Positions 50,561-59,500 of a stretch of DNA of 64,000 nt are shown one piece after another; position 1 is the first letter of the stretch; each line of letters starts with the position of its first letter. The stretch spans positions 992,001-1,056,000 of the forward strand of contig CAVUMR010000001.1 in the NCBI GenBank assembly GCA_963742715.1, in the 5' to 3' direction. Origin of the DNA: CAVUMR01 sp963742715 (GTDB taxonomy: Bacteria > Actinomycetota > Actinomycetes > Mycobacteriales > Micromonosporaceae). The notes under the pieces were generated by a model, which worked only from the letters and a program-made list of their open reading frames with translations, did no database searches and was not told where the DNA came from. Both the position numbers and the translations under genes were made by a program.

Positions 50561-50577
50561 TCGCAGCAGGGGTCGAC
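50546..50577. terminator. 14-bp perfect hairpin terminator between convergent genes
   Basis: GTCGACCCCTGCTG and CAGCAGGGGTCGAC pair perfectly around an ATCG loop. It overlaps the stop codon of the DUF3105 gene and lies 18 bp from the stop of the convergent DoxX gene, so it can serve both strands. Confidence 0.9.
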
Positions 50578-50594
50578 CGGAGGGTCTTCCACGA

Positions 50595-51047
50595 TTACTT
50601 CCTGACGAGGCTGACCAGGGCCTTCGTGCTGTCCCACCGGGACCGGGCGATCAGTGCGAACACGATCCCCAGCACAGCGGTGACAATCGCGGCCGGTGCC
50701 ATGCCGGGCAACAGGAACAGGTTGGTCAGGGTCGCGCCGACCATGACGCCGACCAGTCCGAGCGCGGCCAGGCCGGACAGCCGCGGGATCAGCAGTCCGA
50801 TCGCGCCGGCCAGCTCGCAGGTACCGGTGAGGTAGCGGAACCATTGGCCGAAGCCGATCGTGTTGAACATTTCCACGGTCGTGGTGTCACCGAGCAGCTT
50901 GGGCATGGCGGCGAAGACGAAGAACGCCGCGAGCACGATCTGCAGCGCCCAGAGGGCCACGTTCTTGGCGCGGCCACGCGTGGGGGCGGCGGTGGTCGTC
51001 GAGGCGACGGCGGTACGGGGGGCGACGGGGATCTCGGTGATGGTCAC
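50595..51047 (-). CDS. DoxX-like membrane protein
   Basis: A 150-residue protein with four membrane segments (about residues 30-48, 75-92, 95-112, 115-133) and the DoxX-like core AAFFVFAAMPKLLG and FRYLTGTCELAGAIGLLIP. Start GTG at 51047 is supported by AAGGA eight bases upstream. The family is widespread; some members are linked to quinone or redox stress functions, but nothing here points to a specific role. Separate transcription unit, convergent with the DUF3105 gene. Confidence 0.9.
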   Translation of the reverse strand: MTITEIPVAPRTAVASTTTAAPTRGRAKNVALWALQIVLAAFFVFAAMPKLLGDTTTVEMFNTIGFGQWFRYLTGTCELAGAIGLLIPRLSGLAALGLVGVMVGATLTNLFLLPGMAPAAIVTAVLGIVFALIARSRWDSTKALVSLVRK

Positions 51048-51175
51048 GGTAGTGGTCCTTCCGGCGAGGCTCGTTAGCTGTTACCGGTACAGACCACCGC
51101 CGCGACCAGAACTCATCGGTGCGGCGAAAAATACTCTGGCGACCTCCGGCGTACCTGCCCCGGATCGGCCGGTCG

Positions 51176-51535
51176 TTACGCGATGAGGGTCAGCACCAGC
51201 GCGATCGCGGCCGGCAGCGCCTGCGCGACGAGGATGCGCCGGTTGGCGGTGGCGCCGCCGTACAGCCCGGCGATGAGCACGCAGACCAGGAAGAACACCG
51301 TCACCGGGAACCCGATCGTGTCCCGGGCGACGAGCCCGAAAACGAGTCCGGCGGCCAGGAATCCGTTGTACAGGCCCTGGTTCGCGGCGAGCACCGCGCT
51401 CTCCTCGGCGAACTCCGGGGTCGTACCGAAGATGCGCTGGCCGCGCTCGGTGCGCCAGAGGAACATCTCGAGTACCAGGAAGTACGCCTGAAGCACGGCG
51501 ACCAGGCCGACGAGTACATCTGCGGCGAGCTGCAT
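51176..51535 (-). CDS. DUF1304 membrane protein
   Basis: A 119-residue integral membrane protein with four hydrophobic segments. Typical DUF1304 features are the Glu in YFLVLEMFLW, the RIFG segment and NQGLYNGFLAAGL. AGGAGC precedes the ATG. Function unknown; no operon partner is evident (128 bp separate it from the DoxX gene, same strand). Confidence 0.9.
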   Translation of the reverse strand: MQLAADVLVGLVAVLQAYFLVLEMFLWRTERGQRIFGTTPEFAEESAVLAANQGLYNGFLAAGLVFGLVARDTIGFPVTVFFLVCVLIAGLYGGATANRRILVAQALPAAIALVLTLIA

Positions 51536-51655
51536 GTCCGGTGCTCCTACTACTCAGCGGGCTTACTCGGTGGGCTCATTCGGCGGCTTACTCGGCGGGC
51601 GGGTGGGCCGGCCGGGTGCGGAACCGAACCGTACCGGGTCGGCTACCGTCGCGAG

Positions 51656-52321
51656 GTGCCCGACCATCGCGACCTGGAGTTGCTCGCGTCTGGACGCGAC
51701 GCGGACGTGTACGCGCTGGATGGGTCCCGGGTCCTGCGGCGTTACCGCGCCGGCGGTGACGTGGCGGCCGAGGCCGCCGTCATGGCGTACGTCGCCGGCT
51801 TCGGTTTCCCGGTGCCGGCCGTGTACGAGGCCGCCGGCCCGGACCTGGTGCTGGAGCGGCTGGACGGCGCGACCCTGCTGGCGGCGATGATCGCGGCGGA
51901 CGTGGACGTGGCGACCGGCGCGGAGCTCCTCGCGGACCTGCACCATCGACTGCACGCGCTGCCGACCCGTCCCGGCGCCGGCGCCGGATCCCGCGTGCTG
52001 CACCTGGACCTGCATCCGGACAACGTCATGCTCACGTCCCGCGGCCCGGTCGTCATCGACTGGCGCAACGCCAGCGACGGGCCGCCCGCCCTTGAGGTCG
52101 CCCTGTCCGCGCTGATCGTGGCCCAGGTCGCGGTGGACGAGACGAACGAGCGGAGCGCTCTCGCCCGCGCGTTCCTGCCTGAGTTCTGTCGGCGTACCGA
52201 CGACCCGAAGCTGATGCTCGATCAGGCGGCGGCCATGCGTGCTGCTGACCCCAACATGTCGCCGGACGAGACAGCCCGGCTCGCCGCGGCCGCCGCGCTG
52301 GTACGGGACCAGCGCGGCTAG
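51656..52321 (+). CDS. Small aminoglycoside-phosphotransferase-like kinase
   Basis: A 221-residue protein; GTG at 51656 is taken as start because the sequence before it is not protein-like. The kinase core is short: DADVYALDGSRVLRRY (nucleotide loop and Arg in place of the usual Lys), LERLDGATLL (hinge), HLDLHPDNVMLT (catalytic loop) and VVIDWRNAS (metal-binding Asp). These are standard for APH/choline kinase-like enzymes. The substrate cannot be told; it may phosphorylate a small molecule. Shorter than the usual 260-300 residues. Confidence 0.85.
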   Translation: MPDHRDLELLASGRDADVYALDGSRVLRRYRAGGDVAAEAAVMAYVAGFGFPVPAVYEAAGPDLVLERLDGATLLAAMIAADVDVATGAELLADLHHRLHALPTRPGAGAGSRVLHLDLHPDNVMLTSRGPVVIDWRNASDGPPALEVALSALIVAQVAVDETNERSALARAFLPEFCRRTDDPKLMLDQAAAMRAADPNMSPDETARLAAAAALVRDQRG

Positions 52322-52336
52322 GGCGTGTCCTGCGTT

Positions 52337-52819
52337 TCAGAGCTGCCCGCCGTACACCACGAGGGCCCATGCCAGGCATCCGAAGGCGGCGGTGGACAGC
52401 AGCGTGCGGACCAGGTTCCAGGTTGACCAGCGACGCTCGTTGAACCGGCCGCGCACCGCGGCCGGGTCGCGCGGGTCACCCGCCGCCTTGAGGGCGTCAT
52501 TCATCGGCAGGTGTACGACCGACGTGATGACGACCGTGGCCAGGTACAGCAGGAACGCCGCCACGATCCACGGCATCATGTCCTCGCCGCGGCTCAGGCC
52601 CCCGGCCAGCGCGGTGAGTCCGATCGCGCCGAGGTAGCTGGTCAGGAACCAGGGGTTGATGATCGCCCGGTCGATCGCCTGGAACGCGACGACGAACGTG
52701 CGGTCGTCGGTCCGGCGCAGCCCCCGCATGATCGTGTGGGTGTACAGGCCGAACACGCCGGCCATCAGCCCCATGGTCATCGTGGCCGCGACCAGGGCGG
52801 TGCCGCGAATCGCCTCCAT
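52337..52819 (-). CDS. DUF1772 membrane protein
   Basis: A 160-residue protein with four membrane segments. N-terminal AATMTMGLMAGVFGLYTHTI, VVHLPMND (conserved N in this family) and the C-terminal W-x-x-W-NLVRTLLS region fit the anthrone oxygenase-like DUF1772 family. Converges with the kinase gene, 15 bp apart. No specific substrate is suggested. Confidence 0.88.
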   Translation of the reverse strand: MEAIRGTALVAATMTMGLMAGVFGLYTHTIMRGLRRTDDRTFVVAFQAIDRAIINPWFLTSYLGAIGLTALAGGLSRGEDMMPWIVAAFLLYLATVVITSVVHLPMNDALKAAGDPRDPAAVRGRFNERRWSTWNLVRTLLSTAAFGCLAWALVVYGGQL

Positions 52820-52921
52820 GCCGCCAGTAAAGTACGCGCCCGGCCAGAACCCGGCCCGACGCTCGGCCAGCGGGCTACAGATCTTCGGATCAGCGCCGGT
52901 CCGGTAGCCTGTACCCCCGTC

Positions 52922-52997
52922 GGGCCGTTAGCTCAATTGGCAGAGCAGCGGACTTTTAATCCGCGGGTTCTGGGTTCGAGCCCCAGGCGGCCCACCA
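52922..52997 (+). tRNA. tRNA-Lys (UUU)
   Basis: Complete 76-nt cloverleaf: acceptor stem GGGCCGT with GCGGCCC, D-arm with AGCTCAATTGGCAGAGC, anticodon loop CTTTTAA with TTT at 52955-52957, T-arm GGTTCGAGCC, encoded CCA at 52995-52997. Confidence 0.97.
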
Positions 52998-53058
52998 CGC
53001 AAATCCGACATGTGGCGCTGCGCAACCGCCAATACACCTGCTTGGTCCGGAGCAGAGG

Positions 53059-53487
53059 TCACGGCAGGAACAGGCACAGCGGATGTCCCGCCGGATCGAG
53101 CACCACCCGCAGGTCCGCCCTGGCCTGCGGCTCAGCGAGCGTGCCCCCGACCGACAGCGCGAGCCGCACCGCCTCCTCCAAGGCGGCCTGGCCGTCCGCA
53201 TCGGCGTATCCGCCGTCGTCAGAAGTGCCAGGTGGGGTGAGGAGCAGCTCGAGATGGAGCATCTTCTGCTGGCGATCGGGTTCCTCGGGCCACGTCGGGC
53301 GCTGATATCCGTCAGTCTCCTGGAACGACAACCCGGTGCCGCCTCGCGGATCGCGCATGAGCACCCAGTCCGGTTCGACCGCGGTGGGCTTCCAGCCAAG
53401 CAGGCCACCGTAGAAACGGGCCATCGCCTGGGCATCGGGACAGTCGAGGTTCACCGTGCGTACGGTCACCGAGGGCATCCGGGACAT
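53059..53487 (-). CDS. VOC/glyoxalase-like protein
   Basis: A 142-residue protein of the vicinal oxygen chelate superfamily: VRTVNLDCPDAQAMARFYGGLLGW at the N-terminus, LHLELLL in the middle and DPAGHPLCLFL at the C-terminus, the standard paired beta-alpha-beta-beta-beta units. ATG at 53487 is preferred over an upstream in-frame ATG because GGGAGGAG lies six bases before it. Many of these proteins are dioxygenases, isomerases or drug-binding resistance proteins; nothing decides between these here. Confidence 0.88.
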   Translation of the reverse strand: MSRMPSVTVRTVNLDCPDAQAMARFYGGLLGWKPTAVEPDWVLMRDPRGGTGLSFQETDGYQRPTWPEEPDRQQKMLHLELLLTPPGTSDDGGYADADGQAALEEAVRLALSVGGTLAEPQARADLRVVLDPAGHPLCLFLP

Positions 53488-53604
53488 CGCACTCCTCCCG
53501 AGTGGCAATGGGGCTCTCGAAGGTACGGCAGGATCCGACGGGTAGTGGTCGCGCTGGTTCACCTCGATTGCCCGACCGTCGACGGGCCGCCGCTTCGGCT
53601 CCGC

Positions 53605-54369
53605 TCAGGACACGGTGAACGCGGGCAGCAGGCCGCGCTGGACCAGCAACCGGTTGACGTCGTTCAGGCTGAGCATGGCCGATACGGCGCGCTGCAGCAG
53701 CTCACCGCCACCGAAGCCGAAGTCACCGGGCACCGCGAAGCTCATTCGTACCGCGTTCATGATGAGTTGGTAGTACCGGTCGGACAGGTCCAACAGGAAC
53801 CGCTCGAGGTCGTCGGCCGGCTCGTACCGGCTGGCGAGCAGGTACACGCTGGCCGGCACGTCGCGCAGGCCCGAGACGAAGCTGTCCAGCGACGACTTGT
53901 GGGCGGTACCGAACTCGACGATCGAGGCGACCTGTTCGCGCAGACCGTCCTCCAGTACGGCGGTGGGCGGCTCGACCGTCGGCCGCAGCCGCTCGTACCG
54001 CGCGTCCACGGCGTAGGCAACGGTCGACGCCCGCGCTACGAGCTGATCGAGCTGGTCCCGGCTCAGTGGTCCGAACGTGACCGGACCACCCTCGGCGGGC
54101 AGCGCGGACGCCCGATCGGTCTGCGCCGACTGCTCGGCGCTGGCGAGCGCGTTGTTGATCCGGCGCAGCTGTCGCATCGCGTCCACCGACATCCCGGACA
54201 CGACCTGCGCGGCGTCATGGACCCGCGGGTCCACGCCGTCGATATCGTGACCCAGCGCGCAGAAGATCCACTGGTACTCGACCAGCAGCGCGTGCTCGAC
54301 GGTGGCGAGGAAGTCAAGCTCGGCCAGCGCCTGTTCCCGGGTCCAGGTCATGCCCAAGACCATGGGCAC
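53605..54369 (-). CDS. Ferritin-like domain protein
   Basis: About 254 residues, mainly helical. DFLATVEHALLVEYQW, RVHDAAQVVSGMSVDAMRQLRRINNAL, EFGTAHKSSLDSFV and the C-terminal ERFLLDLSDRYYQL look like a four-helix ferritin-like bundle with Glu and His in metal-ligand spacing (VEHALLVEYQ). Related domains occur in iminophenyl-pyruvate dimer synthases and in stress proteins. GTG at 54369 or ATG at 54351 may be the start; neither has a strong Shine-Dalgarno. Function uncertain. Confidence 0.65.
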   Translation of the reverse strand: MPMVLGMTWTREQALAELDFLATVEHALLVEYQWIFCALGHDIDGVDPRVHDAAQVVSGMSVDAMRQLRRINNALASAEQSAQTDRASALPAEGGPVTFGPLSRDQLDQLVARASTVAYAVDARYERLRPTVEPPTAVLEDGLREQVASIVEFGTAHKSSLDSFVSGLRDVPASVYLLASRYEPADDLERFLLDLSDRYYQLIMNAVRMSFAVPGDFGFGGGELLQRAVSAMLSLNDVNRLLVQRGLLPAFTVS

Positions 54370-54455
54370 GGGGGACGCCCGCTACAACCGGTCTGTCCAC
54401 TTCTCGACTGCACTGGCCACCGAGACAACCGCTGCCCCGCCGCGACGCAGGACAG

Positions 54456-55301
54456 CTAGCCGCGTTCGAGCTGCGGCACGGGTTGTGCGGCCAGCCGGTG
54501 GAACGCGGCCTCCGTCGCCGAGCCGGGCGTCGCGCAGTACACGATCAGCCGTTGATCCGAGTCCTGGATGTTGAGCACCTGACAATCAAATTCCAACGGC
54601 CCGAGCTCCGGGTGTACGACCCGTTTGACGACGCCGCCGCGCACCCGCACCTCCCGCGCCTCCCACATCTGCGCGAACCGGGGCGAGAGGCCCAGCAGCT
54701 CGGTGACCAGCTGCTCGATGCCCCGATCGCCGGGATACCGGGCGTACGCGACGCGCAGGTCCGCGACCGACGCGCGGGCGAACCGCACTGTGTTCTCGTC
54801 GTTCCAGCTCACGTCGGTGTCGGGCCGTCCGAACATCCAGCGGATCATGTTGCGCTCGTCCCTGGGGATCCCCGCGAGGTGCCCGATGAAGTGCGTGGCG
54901 AGCGCGTTCCAGGCGAGCAGGTCGTACTTCGCGTCGACGACGAAAGCGGGCGTGGTCGGCATGTTGTCCATCAGGTACCGGATGGCCGCCGGAACCTCCC
55001 GGCTCGGGCCGACCACCGGCGGCGGATTCTCCCCGGCGATCCGGAACAGGTAGTCGCGCTCGTCCCGGGTCAGCATCAGCGCGCGGGCCAGCGCGGCCAG
55101 CACCTGCCGGGACGGTCGCGGCCCCCGCGCCTGTTCGAGCCGGATGTAGTAGTCGACCGACATGCCGGCGACCTGCGCGACCTCCTGGCGCCGCAGTCCG
55201 GGGGTACGCCGGCGCCCGGTGCCGGGCAGGCCCACGTCGCCCGGCGTGAGCCGGTCCCGCCGGCTGCGCAGGAACATCGCCAGCTCGGTGCGGTTCAGCA
55301 T
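54456..55301 (-). CDS. XRE-family regulator with MmyB-like ligand domain
   Basis: A 281-residue regulator. The N-terminal helix-turn-helix (about residues 8-75: TPGLRRQEVAQVAGMSVDYYIRLEQARGP is the characteristic MmyB/XRE signature, here quoted only by position 28-56) is followed by the MmyB-like PAS-type domain (about 100-270: WNALATHFIGHL, RNMIRWMFG, LVTELLGLSPRF, HPELGPLEFDCQVL). ATG at 55301 is chosen over an upstream frame because the extra residues are not conserved-looking. It is divergent from an SDR gene, the usual arrangement in which the regulator represses its neighbour. Confidence 0.93.
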   Translation of the reverse strand: MLNRTELAMFLRSRRDRLTPGDVGLPGTGRRRTPGLRRQEVAQVAGMSVDYYIRLEQARGPRPSRQVLAALARALMLTRDERDYLFRIAGENPPPVVGPSREVPAAIRYLMDNMPTTPAFVVDAKYDLLAWNALATHFIGHLAGIPRDERNMIRWMFGRPDTDVSWNDENTVRFARASVADLRVAYARYPGDRGIEQLVTELLGLSPRFAQMWEAREVRVRGGVVKRVVHPELGPLEFDCQVLNIQDSDQRLIVYCATPGSATEAAFHRLAAQPVPQLERG

Positions 55302-55426
55302 GCCGCGCCACCCTTCCCAGCCATTTCTCCAGCCTGCCCTACCCGCGCCCGACCAGGGTGGTACCGCTGATCCCAGTCTCACCGGGCCTCTCCCGCCGCC
55401 GGACGATCCGCGCAAGGGTTACCGGC
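55302..55426. promoter_or_regulatory. Divergent intergenic region between XRE regulator and SDR
   Basis: A 125-bp spacer that should hold both promoters and the operator of the XRE/MmyB regulator. CCCAGTCTCACCGGG-type inverted sequence is visible near 55374-55385; no firm operator can be assigned. Confidence 0.4.
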
Positions 55427-56179
55427 ATGACAGCGATTGCATTGATCACCGGCGCGAACAAGGGAATCGGCCTGGCCACGGCCCGGATGCTCGGCGCGGA
55501 AGGCGTGACGGTCCTGGCCGGCGCGCGGGACGAGACCCGCGGTCGGGCCGCCGAAGAGACGTTGCGCGCGGACGGCATCGACGCCCATTTCGTCCAGCTC
55601 GACGTGACCGACGAGAAGTCGATCCAGCGCGCCGCGGAATGGATCGAGGACCGGTACAGCCAGCTCGACATCCTGATCAACAACGCCGGAATCGCCCGCG
55701 GCGACGGCAGCGGCAAACCCAGCGAAACAATGATCGAAACCATGCGCACGGTGTACGAGACGAATGTGTTCGGAGTGGTCGCGGTCATCAACGCGATGCT
55801 GCCGTTGCTGCGCCGGGCACCGGCCGCCCGGATCGTGAACGTGTCGAGCGAGGTCGGCTCGATCGGGTCGATGACCGATCCGAGCAGCCCGTTGTGGCCG
55901 ATGGCATCGGTATCGTACCCGTCGTCGAAATCGGCGCTGAACATGGTCACCGCGATGTACGCGAAGGAACTGCGGGACACCCCGATCAAGGTGAACGCGG
56001 CCAATCCGGGCTATTGCGCCACGGATCTCAACGGCGCGCGCGGACTGCGTACCCCCGAGCAGGGCGCCGCGATCAGCGTCCAGCTCGCCACCCTGCCCGA
56101 GGACGGCCCGACCGGCACCTTCTTCGGTCACCTGTGGCGTACCGACGACACCGACGAGAATGGAAATCTACCCTGGTAG
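55427..56179 (+). CDS. Short-chain dehydrogenase/reductase
   Basis: A 250-residue classical SDR: TGANKGIG (cofactor loop), DVTD, NNAGIA, SSEVGSIG (catalytic Ser) and YPSSKSAL (Tyr-x3-Lys), followed by NPGYCATDL. The cofactor is probably NADPH, given Arg after the second strand (GARDETR). Similar SDRs with a divergent MmyB-type regulator are widespread in actinomycetes. Start ATG at 55427 is the natural one for the Rossmann fold. Substrate unknown. Confidence 0.93.
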   Translation: MTAIALITGANKGIGLATARMLGAEGVTVLAGARDETRGRAAEETLRADGIDAHFVQLDVTDEKSIQRAAEWIEDRYSQLDILINNAGIARGDGSGKPSETMIETMRTVYETNVFGVVAVINAMLPLLRRAPAARIVNVSSEVGSIGSMTDPSSPLWPMASVSYPSSKSALNMVTAMYAKELRDTPIKVNAANPGYCATDLNGARGLRTPEQGAAISVQLATLPEDGPTGTFFGHLWRTDDTDENGNLPW

Positions 56180-56596
56180 TTCGGCCGACCCTGGCCGCGG
56201 GTACGGTGACGAAACCCAGAATCGCCGCCGCCATTCATCGAATTCCGGCGGGGTCGGGTCGGTAGGCGCATGTCGCATTGTTCCGCTGAATGCGATCACC
56301 CTTGGCATTGCGGGTCGGGAATTGGACAGCCGTACGCCTCCGCGCTGACCAGAGTACAAATGCCACCGATTCCGGCCGCAAACCATCGTGAACCGTACCT
56401 GCTGTCAGGCGTACGGATGATGGCGTGTCCGACCCGCGTGAGCGCAATCGGTCCGGGAATCCGTTCCGCGCGTCGAACGGATGATGGCGCACGAGCCGGT
56501 GCCCTTCGCACACTGCGAAAGCCAGCGAGGGCTGGCGAAAGCCGATCAATCTGAGCGACCGGTTACGCCGGGCGCGGCGGATCACATGGGGGATTC
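56180..56596 (+). promoter_or_regulatory. Leader/intergenic region upstream of the first FN3 protein
   Basis: No gene is seen in 417 bases. The last 100 bases are rich in short hairpins: TTCGCA-CAC-TGCGAA (56505-56519), GCCAG-N6-CTGGC (about 56521-56536) and CCGG-N5-CCGG near 56561-56573; GAAAGCC follows two of them. The segment TTCGCACACTG recurs 96 bases upstream of the second FN3 gene. RBS GGGGGA lies just before the ATG. Confidence 0.45.
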
Positions 56597-59500
56597 ATGA
56601 GCGGCGCTATGGGCGTTCGGTTACGGCTGCGGTGGTGGGTACGTGGAATTGTGCCCATTCTGCTGGCGGCACCATTACTTGCGATAGGCGGCCAGGCCGG
56701 CGCGGCCCCGGCCCTGTTCCAGGACGGTTTCGAAACCGGTGACCTGTCGAACTGGACCAATCCAGCACCGACCAACAATCCGGTCAACAACGGGCTGGCG
56801 GCGAGCCAGTCACCGGTGTTCGCCGGTACCTACGCGGCCCGTGCGGTCAGTACAGGCCTGGGCGCTTCGGCCTGGCACACGCTCACCGCGACCCAGACGA
56901 ACCTGTACTACCAGACGCGGTTCAACGCGGCGAGCCACAACACCAGCGTCAACCTGCTGCGGTTCCGGCGGGACGTCGCGGCCGCGAACGCGATCGCCAC
57001 GCTCTCGCTGAGTACCACCAACCGGTTGACCATCCGCAACGATGCCGGCTCCCCGGCGGGGAGCGTCACCGGTACCACGGTCGCGACCCCGGGCAACTGG
57101 CACACCGTGCAGCTCCACGTGAACATCACCGGGGCGTCGAGCCTGACCGAGGTGTGGCTGGACGGCAACCCGCAGCCGGACCTGACCCGGACCTGGGATC
57201 TCGGCGTGAACCCGATCGGTCGGATCGAGTTGGGTGATCCCGGCTCGGCGACCACCACCAAGACGTTCGACGTGAGCTACGACGACGTCGCCTACGACAC
57301 CGCGTTCATCGGTGACGTGTCGGCGCCGACCGCGGCCACCGGCCTCACCGCGACCGCGCATTCGGGCCTGCGGGTGGACCTGGCCTGGACGCCGGGTACC
57401 GACGACGTGGGCGTCACCAGCTACGACGTGTACCGGAACAACGTGCTCATCACGAACATCCCGGCCGCGAGTACCTACTCCGACACGACGGTGGCGCCGC
57501 TGACGGCGTACACCTACAAGTTGGTTTCGAAGGACACCGCCGGGAACTCCTCGCCGGCGTCGAACAACGCGTCGGTGACCACCACCGACGCCTTCTCCGA
57601 CGGCTTCGAGGCCGGAACCCTGGACAAGTGGACCGCCGTGAACGGCCTCGCGGTCCAGCAGACCGAGGTGGACACCGGCTTGTGGGCCGCCGAGGCGACC
57701 AGCACCGGCGCGGTGGGAGCCTCCGCCCAGGTCACGCTCGACGCGACCGTCACCGACCTGACCTACCGGGTGCGCTTCAAGCTGATCAGCCAGGGCGTCA
57801 ACTCGGTCAACCTGCTCCGGATGCGTACCGCAACCAACGGCGCGATCGGTTCGGTGTTCGTGTCGAGCACCGGCAAGCTCAGCTTCCGCAACGACACCAC
57901 CAGTGCGACCACGGCGAGCACGCTGACCGTGACGCCGGGGGTGTGGCACGAGGTAGAGCTGCACCTGCTCATCGCGGGTGCGTCCGGCCAGGCCGACACC
58001 CTGCTGGACGGCGCCAGCGCGGTATCCCAGGTCGCGTCGCTCGGTACCTCCCCGATCGGCCGACTCGAGCTCGGCGACCCGTCGGTCGCTCGTACCTTCG
58101 ACGTGGCCTTCGACAACGTGCTGGCCAACCCGGTGATCACCCCCGGCGGCGACACCACTCCGCCGGCGGCACCGACCAATCTGCACACCACCGCGGTACT
58201 CAGCAACGAGATCGACCTGGCGTGGAACGCGGCAACCGACAACGTCGGGGTCACCGGCTACAAGGTGTACCGAAACAACGTGGTCGTCGCGACGCTCGGC
58301 AACGTGCTGACCTACGCCAACACCGGGCTCGCTCCGGCCACCGCGTACCAGTACAAGGTGACCGCGCTGGACGCGGCCGGCAATGAGTCGGCGGCGAGCA
58401 ACATCGTCAACGCGACCACTACGGCGGCAACGGACACCACCGCACCGACCGCGCCGAGCAGCCTGCACACCACCGCGGTACTCAGCAACGAGATCGACCT
58501 GGCCTGGAACGCCTCCACCGACAACGTCGGCGTGACGGGCTACCGGGTCTACCGCAACAACGTCGCGATCATCACTCTCGGCAACGTGCTGACCTACGCG
58601 AACACCGGGCTCACCCCGAGCACCGCGTACCAGTACAAGGTGACAGCCCTGGACGCGGCCGGTAACGAGTCGCTGGCCAGCAACGTCATCAACGCCACCA
58701 CCACCGCGGCGACGGACACCACCGCACCGACCGCACCGACCAACCTGCACACCACCGCGGTACTCAGCAACGAGATCGACCTGGCCTGGAACGCCTCCAC
58801 CGACAACGTCGGCGTGACGGGCTACAAGGTGTACCGCAACAACGTGGTCGTGGCGACGCTCGGCAACGTGCTGACCTACGCCAACACCGGGCTCACTCCG
58901 AGCACCGCGTACCAGTACAAGGTGACAGCCCTGGACGCGGCCGGTAACGAGTCGCTGGCCAGCAACATCGTCAACGCCACCACCACCGCCGGCGGGGACA
59001 TCACGCCGCCGACGGCACCGGCCACGGTGACCGCTACCGCGGTGTCCGACACCCAGGTCACCGTGACCTGGACCGCCGGTACCGACAACGTCGGCGTCAC
59101 GGGCTACCGGGTCTTCCGCAACGGCTCGACAACGCAGCTGGTGCAGGTCTCCGGCACGACGCTGACCTACACCGACACCACGGCGACGCCGGACTCCACC
59201 GTCAGTTACGCCATCCGGTCGGTCGACGCGGCGGCCAACATCTCACCGCTGAGCCCCTCGGCGAGCACCGTCACTCCGGCGTTCACCGACGGCTTCGAAA
59301 CCGGCAACTTCACCCGCTGGACCACCAACAATGGCCTGACCGCGCAGCAGACCACGGTGGACACCGGTAGCTGGGCGGCGCTCGCGCTGAGCACCACCAC
59401 CAACTCCGCGAGGTACGCGTCGAAGACGCTGCCGACCGCCCGGACCAACCTGTACTACCGGGAGCGGATCCGGATCATCAGCAACACCACGGCAACCGTG

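Noticed and set aside
52922..52997. tRNA-Lys as integration site of a mobile element
   Set aside because: No integrase gene, no direct repeat of the tRNA 3' end elsewhere in the window, and ordinary chromosomal genes on both sides.
56480..56596. c-di-GMP (GEMM) or other known riboswitch upstream of the FN3 gene
   Set aside because: A few loose similarities (GAAAGCC, small hairpins), but the conserved core sequences of GEMM or ydaO elements are not present.
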